Below are positions 34,357 to 42,949 of a stretch of 64,000 nucleotides of DNA, one piece after another. Under the pieces are notes generated by a model, which saw only the letters and a program-made list of their open reading frames with translations, was not told where the DNA came from and did no database searches. Numbering within the stretch: position 1 is the stretch's first letter; the number at the start of each line of letters is the position of its first letter. Made by a program: the position numbers and the translations under genes. Source of the DNA: Desulfogranum mediterraneum DSM 13871 (GTDB lineage Bacteria > Desulfobacterota > Desulfobulbia > Desulfobulbales > Desulfobulbaceae); assembly GCF_000429965.1 (NCBI RefSeq), contig NZ_KE387005.1:213347-277346 (forward strand), read 5' to 3'.

Positions 34357-35691
34357 TCAACCGCCATTCCCCTGGCTGCCGATCCCTGCTGCAATCTCGG
34401 CCATTTTGGCGACAATGGCCTCCTCGTCCAGGGTCAGGAGGCGACGATCCTGCATCACCAGCCGACCGTTGATCACCGAGTGGATGACGTCACCGGCCCC
34501 GGCGGCATAGACCAGGTGGGAGACCGGGTTATAGAGAGGGGTCAGGTGGGGCTGGTCCAGGTCCAGGACAATGCAGTCCGCCTGCCTGCCGACCTCCAGG
34601 CTGCCCAGCCGGTCGGCTGCGCCCAGCACGGCAGCGCCTCCCCTGGTGGCGGCAGCCAGGGTGGTGGCGGCATCCATCACCGTGGGGTCCATGGCCGTCA
34701 CCTTGTGGACCTTGGCCACCGCGTTCATCTCGCCAAAGAGATCCAGGTCATTGTTGGAGGCGGGTCCGTCGGTCCCCAGGCCCACCGTGATGCCGGCGGC
34801 CAGCATGCCGGGCACCGGCGCAACCCCGGAGGCGAGCTTCATGTTGGATTCCAGGCAGTGGGCCACCTTGACCCCCCGCCTGGCCATAAGCTCGATCTCG
34901 CCTCTGCTGAGCTGGACACAGTGGGCGGCCACGGTCTGCTCACCCAAAAGACCCAGTCGTTCCAGGTGCTCCACCGGAGAACAGCCGTAGCGTTGCCGAC
35001 AGGTCTCCACCTCTTCCAGGCTTTCCGAGAGATGGATGTGGTAGAGCCGCTGGTGATCGTGGGCCAGCTGCCCCAGCCGGGTCAGGAGCTCCGGTGAACA
35101 GGTGTAGACCGCATGGGGATCGATGGTCACCTGGATCAGGGGATGATCGCTGTAGTGGGCGAGGAGATCGCGGCTATAGCTGAAGCCGTTCTCCAGCTCC
35201 CCATAGTTGGGAGAGGGAAAGTCATAGAGCACCTCACCGATCCAGGCCCGCATCCCGGACTGTTCCACGGCCCGGGCCACATCGGCGGCAAAGAGGTACA
35301 TGTCACAGAAGCTGGTGGTCCCGGAGCGGATCATCTCGGCCAGGGCCAGCAGGGTGGAGTGATAGACGATCTCGCCGCTGAGCTTGGCCTCCACCGGAAA
35401 GATATACTCCTGGAGCCACTGCATCAGGGGCAGGTCGTCGGCCAGACCACGGAAGCAGGTCATGGCTCCGTGGGTGTGGGTATTGATCAGACCCGGCATG
35501 AGCAGCCCATGGGGCTCGTCGATGACCTGGGCAGCGGTATAAGCACGGCTCAGTTCCTGGCGCGTGCCCACGGCCACGATCCTGTCCCCGGCAATGGCCA
35601 GACCGCCATGCTCCAGGATGGCCTGCTTCTCATCCATGGTAAGGAGGTAGCGGCCAAAGAGGAGCAGATCAACGGCAACAGGGCTAGACAT
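34357..35691 (-). CDS. mtaD: 5-methylthioadenosine/S-adenosylhomocysteine deaminase
   Basis: A 444-residue metal-dependent amidohydrolase of the MTA/SAH deaminase family. The metal-binding GLINTHTHGAMTCFRG is near residue 62, HIHLSESLEEV near 220, HCV near 260 and GTDGPASNNDLDLF near 315. It would convert 5'-methylthioadenosine or S-adenosylhomocysteine to the inosine analogue. It overlaps the end of the nucleoside phosphorylase gene by one base (TGATG), so the two are co-translated. That neighbour supports a salvage route by deamination followed by phosphorolysis. Confidence 0.9.
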   Translation of the reverse strand: MSSPVAVDLLLFGRYLLTMDEKQAILEHGGLAIAGDRIVAVGTRQELSRAYTAAQVIDEPHGLLMPGLINTHTHGAMTCFRGLADDLPLMQWLQEYIFPVEAKLSGEIVYHSTLLALAEMIRSGTTSFCDMYLFAADVARAVEQSGMRAWIGEVLYDFPSPNYGELENGFSYSRDLLAHYSDHPLIQVTIDPHAVYTCSPELLTRLGQLAHDHQRLYHIHLSESLEEVETCRQRYGCSPVEHLERLGLLGEQTVAAHCVQLSRGEIELMARRGVKVAHCLESNMKLASGVAPVPGMLAAGITVGLGTDGPASNNDLDLFGEMNAVAKVHKVTAMDPTVMDAATTLAAATRGGAAVLGAADRLGSLEVGRQADCIVLDLDQPHLTPLYNPVSHLVYAAGAGDVIHSVINGRLVMQDRRLLTLDEEAIVAKMAEIAAGIGSQGNGG

Positions 35692-36521
35692 CAGAACTCC
35701 TCCAGGAGGTGGGCGATCAGCTCCTGGAGACGGGGTCCGGCGGCCTGGGCCGCCTGGACGATCTCCTCCAGGAGGATCGGTTGAAAGTTATCCGGGTCAT
35801 TGACATTGGCCACCACCGACAGGCCCAGCACCCTCATCCCGGCGTGGATGGCGACGATGACCTCGGGCACCGACGACATGCCCACGGCATCGGCGCCGAT
35901 GATCTTCAGGTAGCGGGTCTCTGCCGGGGTCTCCAGGCTGGGACCGGGGATACAGGCATAGGTGCCGCTGCAGAGCCCGGTGATCCCCCTGGTCTTGGCC
36001 ACAGCCAGGAGCTGTTCCCGCAGAACAGGGTCATAGGGGGTGGAGAGATCCGGAAAGCGCTCGCCCCAGGCCTCGACGTTGGCACCCCGCAGGGGGTTTT
36101 CCGGCAGCAGGTTGAGGTGGTCGTCGATCACCATGATCTCACCCGGGGCATGCTCACTGCGCAGGCCGCCGCTGGCATTGGTGATGATGGCAGTGGTGGC
36201 ACCCAGGAGGGAGAGGACCCGAATGGGAAAGGTGACCTCCCGGGTGGAGTAGCCCTCATAGTAGTGGAACCGCCCCTGGAGCACGGCCACCTGGTGACGC
36301 CCCAGCCGGCCACAGACCAGGTTGCCCTGGTGGCTGGGCACCGTGGACAGGGGAAAGTGGGGCAGTTCACTGTAGGGAAGGCTGACCGCTCCCTCCAGTC
36401 GCTCCGCCAGGTCCCCCAGACCGGTGCCCAGCTGAATGACGATCTCGGGCAAGGGCTCCAGCCTGGTGCGGAGAAAGGCCACGCACTCCTCCACCTCTTG
36501 CCTGTAGCTTAACCCGGCCAT
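35691..36521 (-). CDS. Purine nucleoside phosphorylase (trimeric type)
   Basis: A 276-residue phosphorylase of the PNP/MTAP family. The phosphate-binding VPSHQGNLVCG and GRFHYYEGYS, the ITNASGGL motif and GADAVGMSSVPEVIVA are all present. The base-site strand reads VVANVNDPDNF, with Asn as in 6-oxopurine phosphorylases rather than the Asp of MTA phosphorylases, so guanosine, inosine or methylthioinosine are likely substrates. It overlaps mtaD downstream and thrC upstream by one base each (TGATG both times). Confidence 0.9.
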   Translation of the reverse strand: MAGLSYRQEVEECVAFLRTRLEPLPEIVIQLGTGLGDLAERLEGAVSLPYSELPHFPLSTVPSHQGNLVCGRLGRHQVAVLQGRFHYYEGYSTREVTFPIRVLSLLGATTAIITNASGGLRSEHAPGEIMVIDDHLNLLPENPLRGANVEAWGERFPDLSTPYDPVLREQLLAVAKTRGITGLCSGTYACIPGPSLETPAETRYLKIIGADAVGMSSVPEVIVAIHAGMRVLGLSVVANVNDPDNFQPILLEEIVQAAQAAGPRLQELIAHLLEEF

Positions 36522-37912
36522 CAGCGCAGGCCGTGCTCTTCGATGAAGGAGCGCACCAGGGCCGGGTCTGCCGCGATCAGCTCACAGCGGCTCTCCTTGT
36601 CCGCCAGCTCAGCCAGGGCCGGCGGCAGCTCGGGCTCCGAGCCGATGGCCCGGGCAACGGCCTCGCCGAACTTGGCCGGATGGGCCGTGGCCAGACAGAC
36701 CACCGGTCGGCCATCAACCCTGCAGTCCAGGGCCGCCTTGACCCCTACCGCGGTGTGGGGATCCAGCAGATACTCCTCGGCCTGATAGAAATCACGGATC
36801 ATGGCCTCGGTCTCTGCCTCTGAGACCGAACGGGATTTGAACTCCTGCTCCACCCGGGAACGCAGCCCACTGAGATCCAGGCTGCCGCTGGCAGCAAAGG
36901 ATTCCATGTCTGCCCGCACCTGGGCGCCGTCTTCGTCCCTGAGGTAGTAGAGATAGCGCTCGAAGTTGGAGGCCACCTGGATGTCCATGGAGGGGCTGGA
37001 GGTGACCTTGACCTCGCCCTTGGCATACTGGCCCTGGTTGACAAAGCGGGTGAGCAGATCGTTGGCATTGGTGGCCAGGATCAGGGTCTCGATACAGCCG
37101 GCGGGCAGCAGTCGTTTGGCCACAAAACCGGCAAAGATATCCCCGAAGTTTCCGGTGGGCACCGAAAAGTCCACGGCCTCGGCCCCCTGCTTCTGCAGCT
37201 TGAGATAGGCATAGACATAGTAGACCACCTGGGCCAGGACCCTGGCCCAGTTGATGGAGTTGATGGCTCCGAGCTGGAAGGCATCCTTGAACTGAAGGTC
37301 GTTAAACAACTCCTTGACCATGGACTGGGCATCGTCAAAGGTACCCTCCACCGCCAGGTTGAAGACGTTCTCGTCCAGGACCGTGGTCATCTGCAGGGCC
37401 TGGATGGGGCTGGTCCGACCATGGGGATGGAGGATGAAGATGTTGATCCCCTTCTTGCCCCGCACCCCGGCAATGGCAGCACTGCCGGTATCCCCGGAGG
37501 TGGCGCCCAGGATGTTCATGTGGCCGCCGGTCAGGCCCAGCTGATACTCAAAGAGGTTGCCCAGGAGTTGAAGGGCCACGTCCTTGAAGGCCAGGGTCGG
37601 ACCATGGAACAACTCCATGATATAGAGCCCGCCCCGCCTGGTGATCGGGGTCACCTGGGGATGATTGAACGAACCATAGGAGCGCTCGATCAGCTCCTCC
37701 AAGACCTGTCTGGGGATGTCATCCACAAAGAGGGAGATCACCTCGGCCGCCAGTTGCTGGTAGCTCAGGTTCTGCCATCCTGCCAGCTGGCCGGCAGTGA
37801 TCGTGGGCAGGGTCTGGGGCAGGAGCAGGCCGCCATCTCTGGCAAGCCCCATCATCACGGCCTCTCTAAAGGGGATCGGATCAATCCCGCCCCGGGTACT
37901 AATATAGCGCAT
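36521..37912 (-). CDS. thrC: Threonine synthase
   Basis: A 463-residue PLP-dependent enzyme that makes threonine from O-phosphohomoserine, of the longer type. MRYISTRGG is the usual start, FHGPTLAFKDVALQ carries the PLP lysine near residue 110, and GDTGSAAI and VPTGNFGDIFAGFVAKR follow. The ATG at 37912 follows AGGAAA; the longer frame to 37954 is less likely. It heads a translationally coupled unit with the phosphorylase and mtaD. Threonine synthesis also needs Asd, encoded at 17.8 kb. Confidence 0.95.
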   Translation of the reverse strand: MRYISTRGGIDPIPFREAVMMGLARDGGLLLPQTLPTITAGQLAGWQNLSYQQLAAEVISLFVDDIPRQVLEELIERSYGSFNHPQVTPITRRGGLYIMELFHGPTLAFKDVALQLLGNLFEYQLGLTGGHMNILGATSGDTGSAAIAGVRGKKGINIFILHPHGRTSPIQALQMTTVLDENVFNLAVEGTFDDAQSMVKELFNDLQFKDAFQLGAINSINWARVLAQVVYYVYAYLKLQKQGAEAVDFSVPTGNFGDIFAGFVAKRLLPAGCIETLILATNANDLLTRFVNQGQYAKGEVKVTSSPSMDIQVASNFERYLYYLRDEDGAQVRADMESFAASGSLDLSGLRSRVEQEFKSRSVSEAETEAMIRDFYQAEEYLLDPHTAVGVKAALDCRVDGRPVVCLATAHPAKFGEAVARAIGSEPELPPALAELADKESRCELIAADPALVRSFIEEHGLR

Positions 37913-37990
37913 GGTAGTTTCCTGTATGGTACTCTCTTCAACGGTACTCACCATGGACGGCGAGCCAACGACGCAGGCCAGGCGGACTGC

Positions 37991-38383
37991 TTACTCCAGT
38001 CCCCTGATCAGCTCCTCCACCTCCAGCCTGGGGACATCGTGCCACAGGCCTTCCAGGTCGTAAAAACTTCTCTTCTCACTGTAAAAAATATGGGCAACCA
38101 GGTCACCGAAATCCAGCAACACCCACTGCCCCTCCCCAAGGCCCTCACTGTGCTTACTGCTCACCCGCTTGGAGCGCAGCTCACTCTCGATGGCCTCGGC
38201 CAGGCCCTGGACATGCCGGCTGGAACGGCCGCTCATGATAATGAAATAATCGGTAAACGAGGCAATGCCCCGCACATCGAGCACCACCAGATCTTCTGCC
38301 TTGGCATCCAGGGCGACCTTGGCGCTGATCGCGGCCAGTTCTTCACCTGTTTTCTCGCGGTACTCTTCTTTTAACTGTCTCAT
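37991..38383 (-). CDS. rsfS: Ribosomal silencing factor RsfS
   Basis: A 130-residue protein of the RsfS/Iojap/DUF143 family, which binds ribosomal protein L14 and blocks subunit joining when nutrients are scarce. ALDAKAEDLVVLDVRGIASF and TDYFIIMSGRSSRHVQ are typical, as is WVLLDFGDLVAHIF followed by FYDLEGLW. It lies just upstream of thrC on the same strand. Confidence 0.94.
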   Translation of the reverse strand: MRQLKEEYREKTGEELAAISAKVALDAKAEDLVVLDVRGIASFTDYFIIMSGRSSRHVQGLAEAIESELRSKRVSSKHSEGLGEGQWVLLDFGDLVAHIFYSEKRSFYDLEGLWHDVPRLEVEELIRGLE

Positions 38384-38547
38384 GGGTTCCTCATCGGGTC
38401 GCGGTCAGGCCACGCCCCGGGATAAATTCAATAACAAATAACCAGGATCTCTTCTTATATTCTCACCAGGACGCTTCGCGCACCCCCGGCATCTTCTCGG
38501 CCTGGGCCCAGGCAGGATGCCGCAGCCAGGGACAGACTCGAACGCCC

Positions 38548-38577
38548 CCATCCGCCTCCATCCGCCTCCATCCGCCT
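38548..38577. repeat. Three 10-bp tandem repeats
   Basis: CCATCCGCCT occurs three times in a row in the 255-base spacer between topB and rsfS. No gene was found in that spacer. Confidence 0.7.
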
Positions 38578-38638
38578 CTTCGGCTGACGGGACGGACAGA
38601 CAGGGGGCCCCCGGCCAGCATCCCAGTCATCCCCCGGC

Positions 38639-41104
38639 TCACTCCTTGTTGCCTGCAGTAGCGCCCCGCTTCCGGCGGGGCGGGAATTCAAAGCTGATCT
38701 TGCCCTTGTTGTCCAGGAGCAGGAAGGCATCAAAGGGACGTTTTTTCTTGGAGATAAAACCGGTAATCAACTCTGTCTTGCCCTGGTTCAGGAGCTGTTC
38801 GATGTGGTCCCGGTCCAGGCGGCGGCCCAGGATCATCTTGGAGATCCGCAAGCCCTTCTTGCGGTCCCCCTCCAGGGCGGAATCCGAGAGGAAACCCACC
38901 GGCGTCTCAAAGACCCGGGTCTGATCCACCGGCGAGAGTCCCAGGGGTTCCTGCTGCCTGATCGCCTCCAGATCCAGTTCATCGGTGGAATCGGCAAAGA
39001 GGAACTCCACCTTGGAGTTGGCAATGCGTACCGCCGCGGTAAAGGGTTTTCCCTTCTTGGAACGGAAGTCGGCAAAGGGCCCCAGGGTCTTGCCGCTGAT
39101 CAGCTCGACGATCTCCGCCTCGCTCATCACCCGACCACCCAGGACCTTGCGGATCACCAGTTTCTTATCCTCAGACTCAAAAGCGGTGGCGGTTTCAAAG
39201 AAACGCCGACCATCCAGGGGCGAGAAGGGCGCCTCCTTGGTGGAGGACTCTTCCCCGGATTTGACCTTGCCGACGATGGTGCTGGTCATCTTCCGGATCT
39301 CCTCCATGAACTGTTCACGGGTCAGGGATCCCTTGAGGATCTGGTTGAGCTTATACTCCCACTCACCGGTGAGCTCAGGCGAGGCCAGGACATCGATACT
39401 CCTGGCCTCCAGCAGGGCCAGGAGTTCGATGGCCTTACCCGTGGGAACCAGCTCCCGCTGTTCGCGAACAATATACTGCTCCTTGAGCAGTTTTTCGATG
39501 ATCGAGGCCCTGGTGGCCGGAGTCCCCAGGCCCCGCTCTTTCATGGCATCGGCCAGTTCCTCATCATCCACCAGCTTACCGGAATGCTCCATGGCCGAGA
39601 GCAGGGTGGCCTCGGAGAAGCGGGGCGCAGGTTTGGTCTGCTGTTCCAGGAGTTCCACCGCGCTACAGTCCACGCCCTTGCCTGCAGGCAGGGGTTGGAG
39701 CTCGTTGTCCTCCTTGGAAGCACCACTGCCGGCACCATAGACCGCCTTCCAGCCGGCCTCTACCAGGATCTTGCCTTCGGTGAGGAAGGTCTCCTCCTCC
39801 ACCAGGGAGATCCTCCTGGTGTTGTGGTAGACCGCCGGCGGGAAGAAGACCGCCAGGAAACGCTGGACCACCATCTGGTAGATCTTCAGCTCCGGTTCGC
39901 TCAGGGTGGTGGCGATCCCGGTGGTGGGAATGATGGCAAAGTGATCGCTGATCTTCTTGTTATTGAAGATCCGCTTATCCTTCTTCAGGTAGTTCTTCTC
40001 CAGGGCCTCGCGGGCAAAGGCGCCGTACTGCCACTGCTGCTGGGCGCTTACCACCTTCTTGACCGTGGGCAGGTAATCCTCGGGCAGACAACGGCTGTCG
40101 GTTCGGGGATAGGTGAGCAGCTTGTGCTTCTCGTAGAGGGCCTGGGCCAGGCCCAGGGTATTCTTGGCAGAGAAGCCGAAACGACTGTTGGCCTCACGCT
40201 GGAGCAGGGTCAGGTCATAGAGGGGCGGGGCCCCCTTGGTGGAGCGCTTGCTGGTCTCCTCCACCTGGGCCGGTTTAGCCGTGCAGCGGGCGATGATCTC
40301 CTCGGCCTTGGTCTGCTCCCAGATCCGATTTTGCCGGCCATGGGGCCGGGTCTCGTCTTTTTTGAAGTCAGGATCAATCCAGACCCCCTCATAGGCCACC
40401 TGCTCGCAGACAAAGCTGCCGCGCAGTTCCCAGTAGGTGGTGGGTTCAAAGGCCCGCCGCTCTGCCTCACGCTTGACCAGCAGGGAGAGGGTCGGGGTCT
40501 GCACCCGGCCACAGGGGGTCTTACGAAAACCGCCGAAGCGAGAGTTGTAGCAGGTCAGGGCCCGGGTGGCGTTAATCCCGATCAGCCAGTCTGCCTCCGA
40601 GCGACAGAGGGCGGTGTCTTCCAGGGGCAGCATCTCCTCGTTGGCCCGGAGATGGGCGATCCCCTCCCGGATGGCGTCCAGGGTCATGGACTGGAGCCAG
40701 AGGCGCCGGATCTGCTTGGACTGGACCGAGCGGGTAGAGGCCTGCTTGAGGATATATTTGAAGATCAGCTCCCCTTCCCGACCGGCATCACAGCCGTTGA
40801 CGATCACGCCCACATCACGGCGCCGGATCAGTTTGGAGAGGGCGTTGTACTGGCTCTTGGTCCCGGGCAGAACCTTCAGGGGGAACTCCTCAGGGAGAAT
40901 CGGCAGGTTGTCCAGGGACCACTTCTGAAAATCCGGGCTGATCTCCTCGGGATAGGCGATGGAAACCAGGTGACCAATGGCATAGGAAACGATATAGTCG
41001 TCGCCCTCAAAATGGGTTTTAGACTTGGTAAATTTGCCTGGCAGCGCCTTGACAATATCGGCAGCAACGCTTGGTTTCTCGGCAATGATCAGTGTTTTTT
41101 CCAT
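38639..41104 (-). CDS. topB: DNA topoisomerase III (type IA)
   Basis: An 821-residue type IA topoisomerase. The Toprim domain begins KTLIIAEKPSVAADIVKALP and has VNGCDAGREGELIF near residue 103. The catalytic tyrosine lies in LLTYPRTDSRCLP near residue 333. The last 200 residues hold two or three topoisomerase C-terminal repeat units (DGRRFFETATAFESED, VDQTRVFETPVGFLSD). It removes negative supercoils and resolves recombination intermediates. Length is above that of E. coli TopB because of these C-terminal units. Confidence 0.94.
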   Translation of the reverse strand: MEKTLIIAEKPSVAADIVKALPGKFTKSKTHFEGDDYIVSYAIGHLVSIAYPEEISPDFQKWSLDNLPILPEEFPLKVLPGTKSQYNALSKLIRRRDVGVIVNGCDAGREGELIFKYILKQASTRSVQSKQIRRLWLQSMTLDAIREGIAHLRANEEMLPLEDTALCRSEADWLIGINATRALTCYNSRFGGFRKTPCGRVQTPTLSLLVKREAERRAFEPTTYWELRGSFVCEQVAYEGVWIDPDFKKDETRPHGRQNRIWEQTKAEEIIARCTAKPAQVEETSKRSTKGAPPLYDLTLLQREANSRFGFSAKNTLGLAQALYEKHKLLTYPRTDSRCLPEDYLPTVKKVVSAQQQWQYGAFAREALEKNYLKKDKRIFNNKKISDHFAIIPTTGIATTLSEPELKIYQMVVQRFLAVFFPPAVYHNTRRISLVEEETFLTEGKILVEAGWKAVYGAGSGASKEDNELQPLPAGKGVDCSAVELLEQQTKPAPRFSEATLLSAMEHSGKLVDDEELADAMKERGLGTPATRASIIEKLLKEQYIVREQRELVPTGKAIELLALLEARSIDVLASPELTGEWEYKLNQILKGSLTREQFMEEIRKMTSTIVGKVKSGEESSTKEAPFSPLDGRRFFETATAFESEDKKLVIRKVLGGRVMSEAEIVELISGKTLGPFADFRSKKGKPFTAAVRIANSKVEFLFADSTDELDLEAIRQQEPLGLSPVDQTRVFETPVGFLSDSALEGDRKKGLRISKMILGRRLDRDHIEQLLNQGKTELITGFISKKKRPFDAFLLLDNKGKISFEFPPRRKRGATAGNKE

Positions 41105-41128
41105 GGGATCGCTGTGCGCAGGTAAGGG

Positions 41129-41722
41129 TTAGAGGCTGGAAAGAAATTCTTTCAGGGTTTCATGGAACTGATCGGTCTGCTCCAGGTAACAGGGATGGGG
41201 GGCACCGGGGAAAATCACCCGACGGGCAGCGACCACCTGCTCAACGAGCAACTCACTCAGCACCACGGGCGAGACCGCATCCTCTCCCCCCCAGATAGCC
41301 AGCAGGGGCACGGCGATCTCCGAGAGCCGCTCCTTATTTTCTGCCACCCCCACGGCTCCGACCAGCACCAGCCCCTGGAGGCGGCTCTGATCGGCCAGGG
41401 CATACTCCAGGGTAGTGCGCCCTCCCATGGATGGGCCGACCAGGGTCAGCTGGCTAAGCGACAGTGCTGCCAAAAACCGCTCAAGCACCTCCACCGGCGG
41501 CCGCTCTGCAGCCGGGCTGTTCCCGAAGCCGGGCATGTCCGCGGCGATCACCCGATAGCCCAGGCCGGCCAGGAACTCGATGGTTCCCAGTTCCTGCCAG
41601 GTCGCGGCGTTGAACTTCATACCATGGAGCAGTACCACCACAGGACCGGCAGGATCGCCTGCCTCAAGATAATGGACCGGACAGCCGTCACAGTCAAGAT
41701 GTTGTTGAGCGATTTCAGTCAT
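41129..41722 (-). CDS. Alpha/beta hydrolase
   Basis: A 197-residue alpha/beta-hydrolase. The oxyanion segment VVLLHGMKF precedes the nucleophile elbow GPSMGGRTTLEYA (Ser near residue 95). A catalytic Asp is probable in IWGGEDAVSP and the His in FPGAPHPCYLEQ. It has no signal peptide, so it is cytosolic. It lies just 24 bases upstream of topB on the same strand. The substrate is unknown; the family includes esterases, lipases and C-C hydrolases. Confidence 0.85.
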   Translation of the reverse strand: MTEIAQQHLDCDGCPVHYLEAGDPAGPVVVLLHGMKFNAATWQELGTIEFLAGLGYRVIAADMPGFGNSPAAERPPVEVLERFLAALSLSQLTLVGPSMGGRTTLEYALADQSRLQGLVLVGAVGVAENKERLSEIAVPLLAIWGGEDAVSPVVLSELLVEQVVAARRVIFPGAPHPCYLEQTDQFHETLKEFLSSL

Positions 41723-41926
41723 GAGTTGTAGATCTCCTTTTGATGGGAAGCTCGGTGGAGGTCTCCTTCAAGATACCGCCACGGGTCGACACCAGAAAGA
41801 AGTAAGCGAGATCAGCTCCTTTGTCAACGCTCAAGGGATAAGCCGGGAAGATGGCCTTGCTGCGGCCTGGTCCGGCCGCTCAGCCAGGGGCCTGCGTGCT
41901 CGTCCTGTCGTGCCATGGCTGCCCAT

Positions 41927-41954
41927 AAAAAAAGGAGCGGCCAGAGGCCGCTCC
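41927..41954 (-). terminator. Intrinsic terminator for the coiled-coil gene
   Basis: On the minus strand a GGAGCGGCC / GGCCGCTCC stem with a 3-base loop is followed by seven T. It lies about 40 bases past the stop codon of the coiled-coil gene at 41992. Confidence 0.9.
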
Positions 41955-41991
41955 CCGGTACATCTCGTTGGACAAAGAGAGAACAGGACGA

Positions 41992-42903
41992 TTAATTCTG
42001 CAGAGGAGTCTGCAGCAACTGGTCTTGAAAATCGGCGAGCTGCTTATTCTTTTCGGTCAGGTCCTTGACCAGATCCATGTTTTCCTGCTCCAGCTCCTGG
42101 AGGGTGTCCTGCTGGTCGGAGATCTTGCCCAGGAGCACATCCATGTTGATCTTGATCCGATCGAGTTCCAGGCTGGTCTCTTCCAGGGCTGCATTTTTTT
42201 CTTCAACGATCTTTTCCAAGCCAATGACCTGGGCCCTGGCGGTCTCCAGATCCATCACGATCTTGAGAGAGAGCTCTTTTTCTTCTTCAACCGCCACAGC
42301 CTGCTCTTCCTGATAGGCGGCCACGGATTCCTGGGCAAGGTTCAACTCTTCCTGCAGCTGGCCAAGCTGCTTCTCCAGATCGGCCTTGGCCTCAGCCAGC
42401 TCTACGCCGGCAGCCTCTGCAGCCTGTTGAGCCTGGCGGCTGGAGGCCAGCTCCTGCTGGAGCGCCTTCTTCGCTTCACTGACCGCACTCCCCTGCTGCT
42501 GCTGGGCGCTGACCGCCTGCTTCAGCTTGGCAATAACCGCCTGCTGTTCGGCGGCCTGGGCCTCGAAGCGTTTGTTGGCCTTACGCAACACCACCAGCTC
42601 TTTGCGGGCCTTCTGCAGCTTGGGAACCACGGCCTGGACCTGATGTGCCTTGGACTTGAGGGCAGCGATCTCGGCCTGGAGGGCCTCAATCTCGCCGGCA
42701 TCCTCCGTCACCACGATGGTTTCAACCACGGCCTCGGCCGGGGCCGCGGGCTGCTCGGCCTGGAGGGCCTCCATTTCGGTCTGGGCTGCCTTCAACTCCA
42801 GCTTAAGCGTCTTGGCAGCACGACTGTTAATAGAACCCCAGATTGAGCAGACCACTAACAGCGCCACCAACCCCCCAATGATCAAATTCCTGTTCTTCTC
42901 CAT
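41992..42903 (-). CDS. Membrane-anchored coiled-coil protein
   Basis: A 303-residue protein with a short cytosolic start (MEKNRN), one membrane helix (LIIGGLVALLVVCSIWGSI) and then a long heptad-type coiled coil rich in Ala, Glu, Gln and Lys to the end. It is likely a bitopic inner-membrane protein with an extended periplasmic rod. The start at 42903 is set by AGGAGT ten bases upstream. No family was recognised. It follows a large lipoprotein gene and is ended by a terminator, suggesting a two-gene envelope unit. Confidence 0.72.
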   Translation of the reverse strand: MEKNRNLIIGGLVALLVVCSIWGSINSRAAKTLKLELKAAQTEMEALQAEQPAAPAEAVVETIVVTEDAGEIEALQAEIAALKSKAHQVQAVVPKLQKARKELVVLRKANKRFEAQAAEQQAVIAKLKQAVSAQQQQGSAVSEAKKALQQELASSRQAQQAAEAAGVELAEAKADLEKQLGQLQEELNLAQESVAAYQEEQAVAVEEEKELSLKIVMDLETARAQVIGLEKIVEEKNAALEETSLELDRIKINMDVLLGKISDQQDTLQELEQENMDLVKDLTEKNKQLADFQDQLLQTPLQN

Positions 42904-42949
42904 AATGTGCATACTCCTGTGATAAGTTACGGTCTTTGATGTAGATTCA

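Noticed and set aside
38548-38577. Possible CRISPR array
   Set aside because: Three direct repeats of 10 bp without spacers are a simple tandem repeat. No array of repeats with regular spacers was found anywhere in the window.
38804-41125. 773-codon plus-strand open frame
   Set aside because: It is the antisense shadow of topB, whose motifs are clear on the minus strand. The long frame is a by-product of high GC content.
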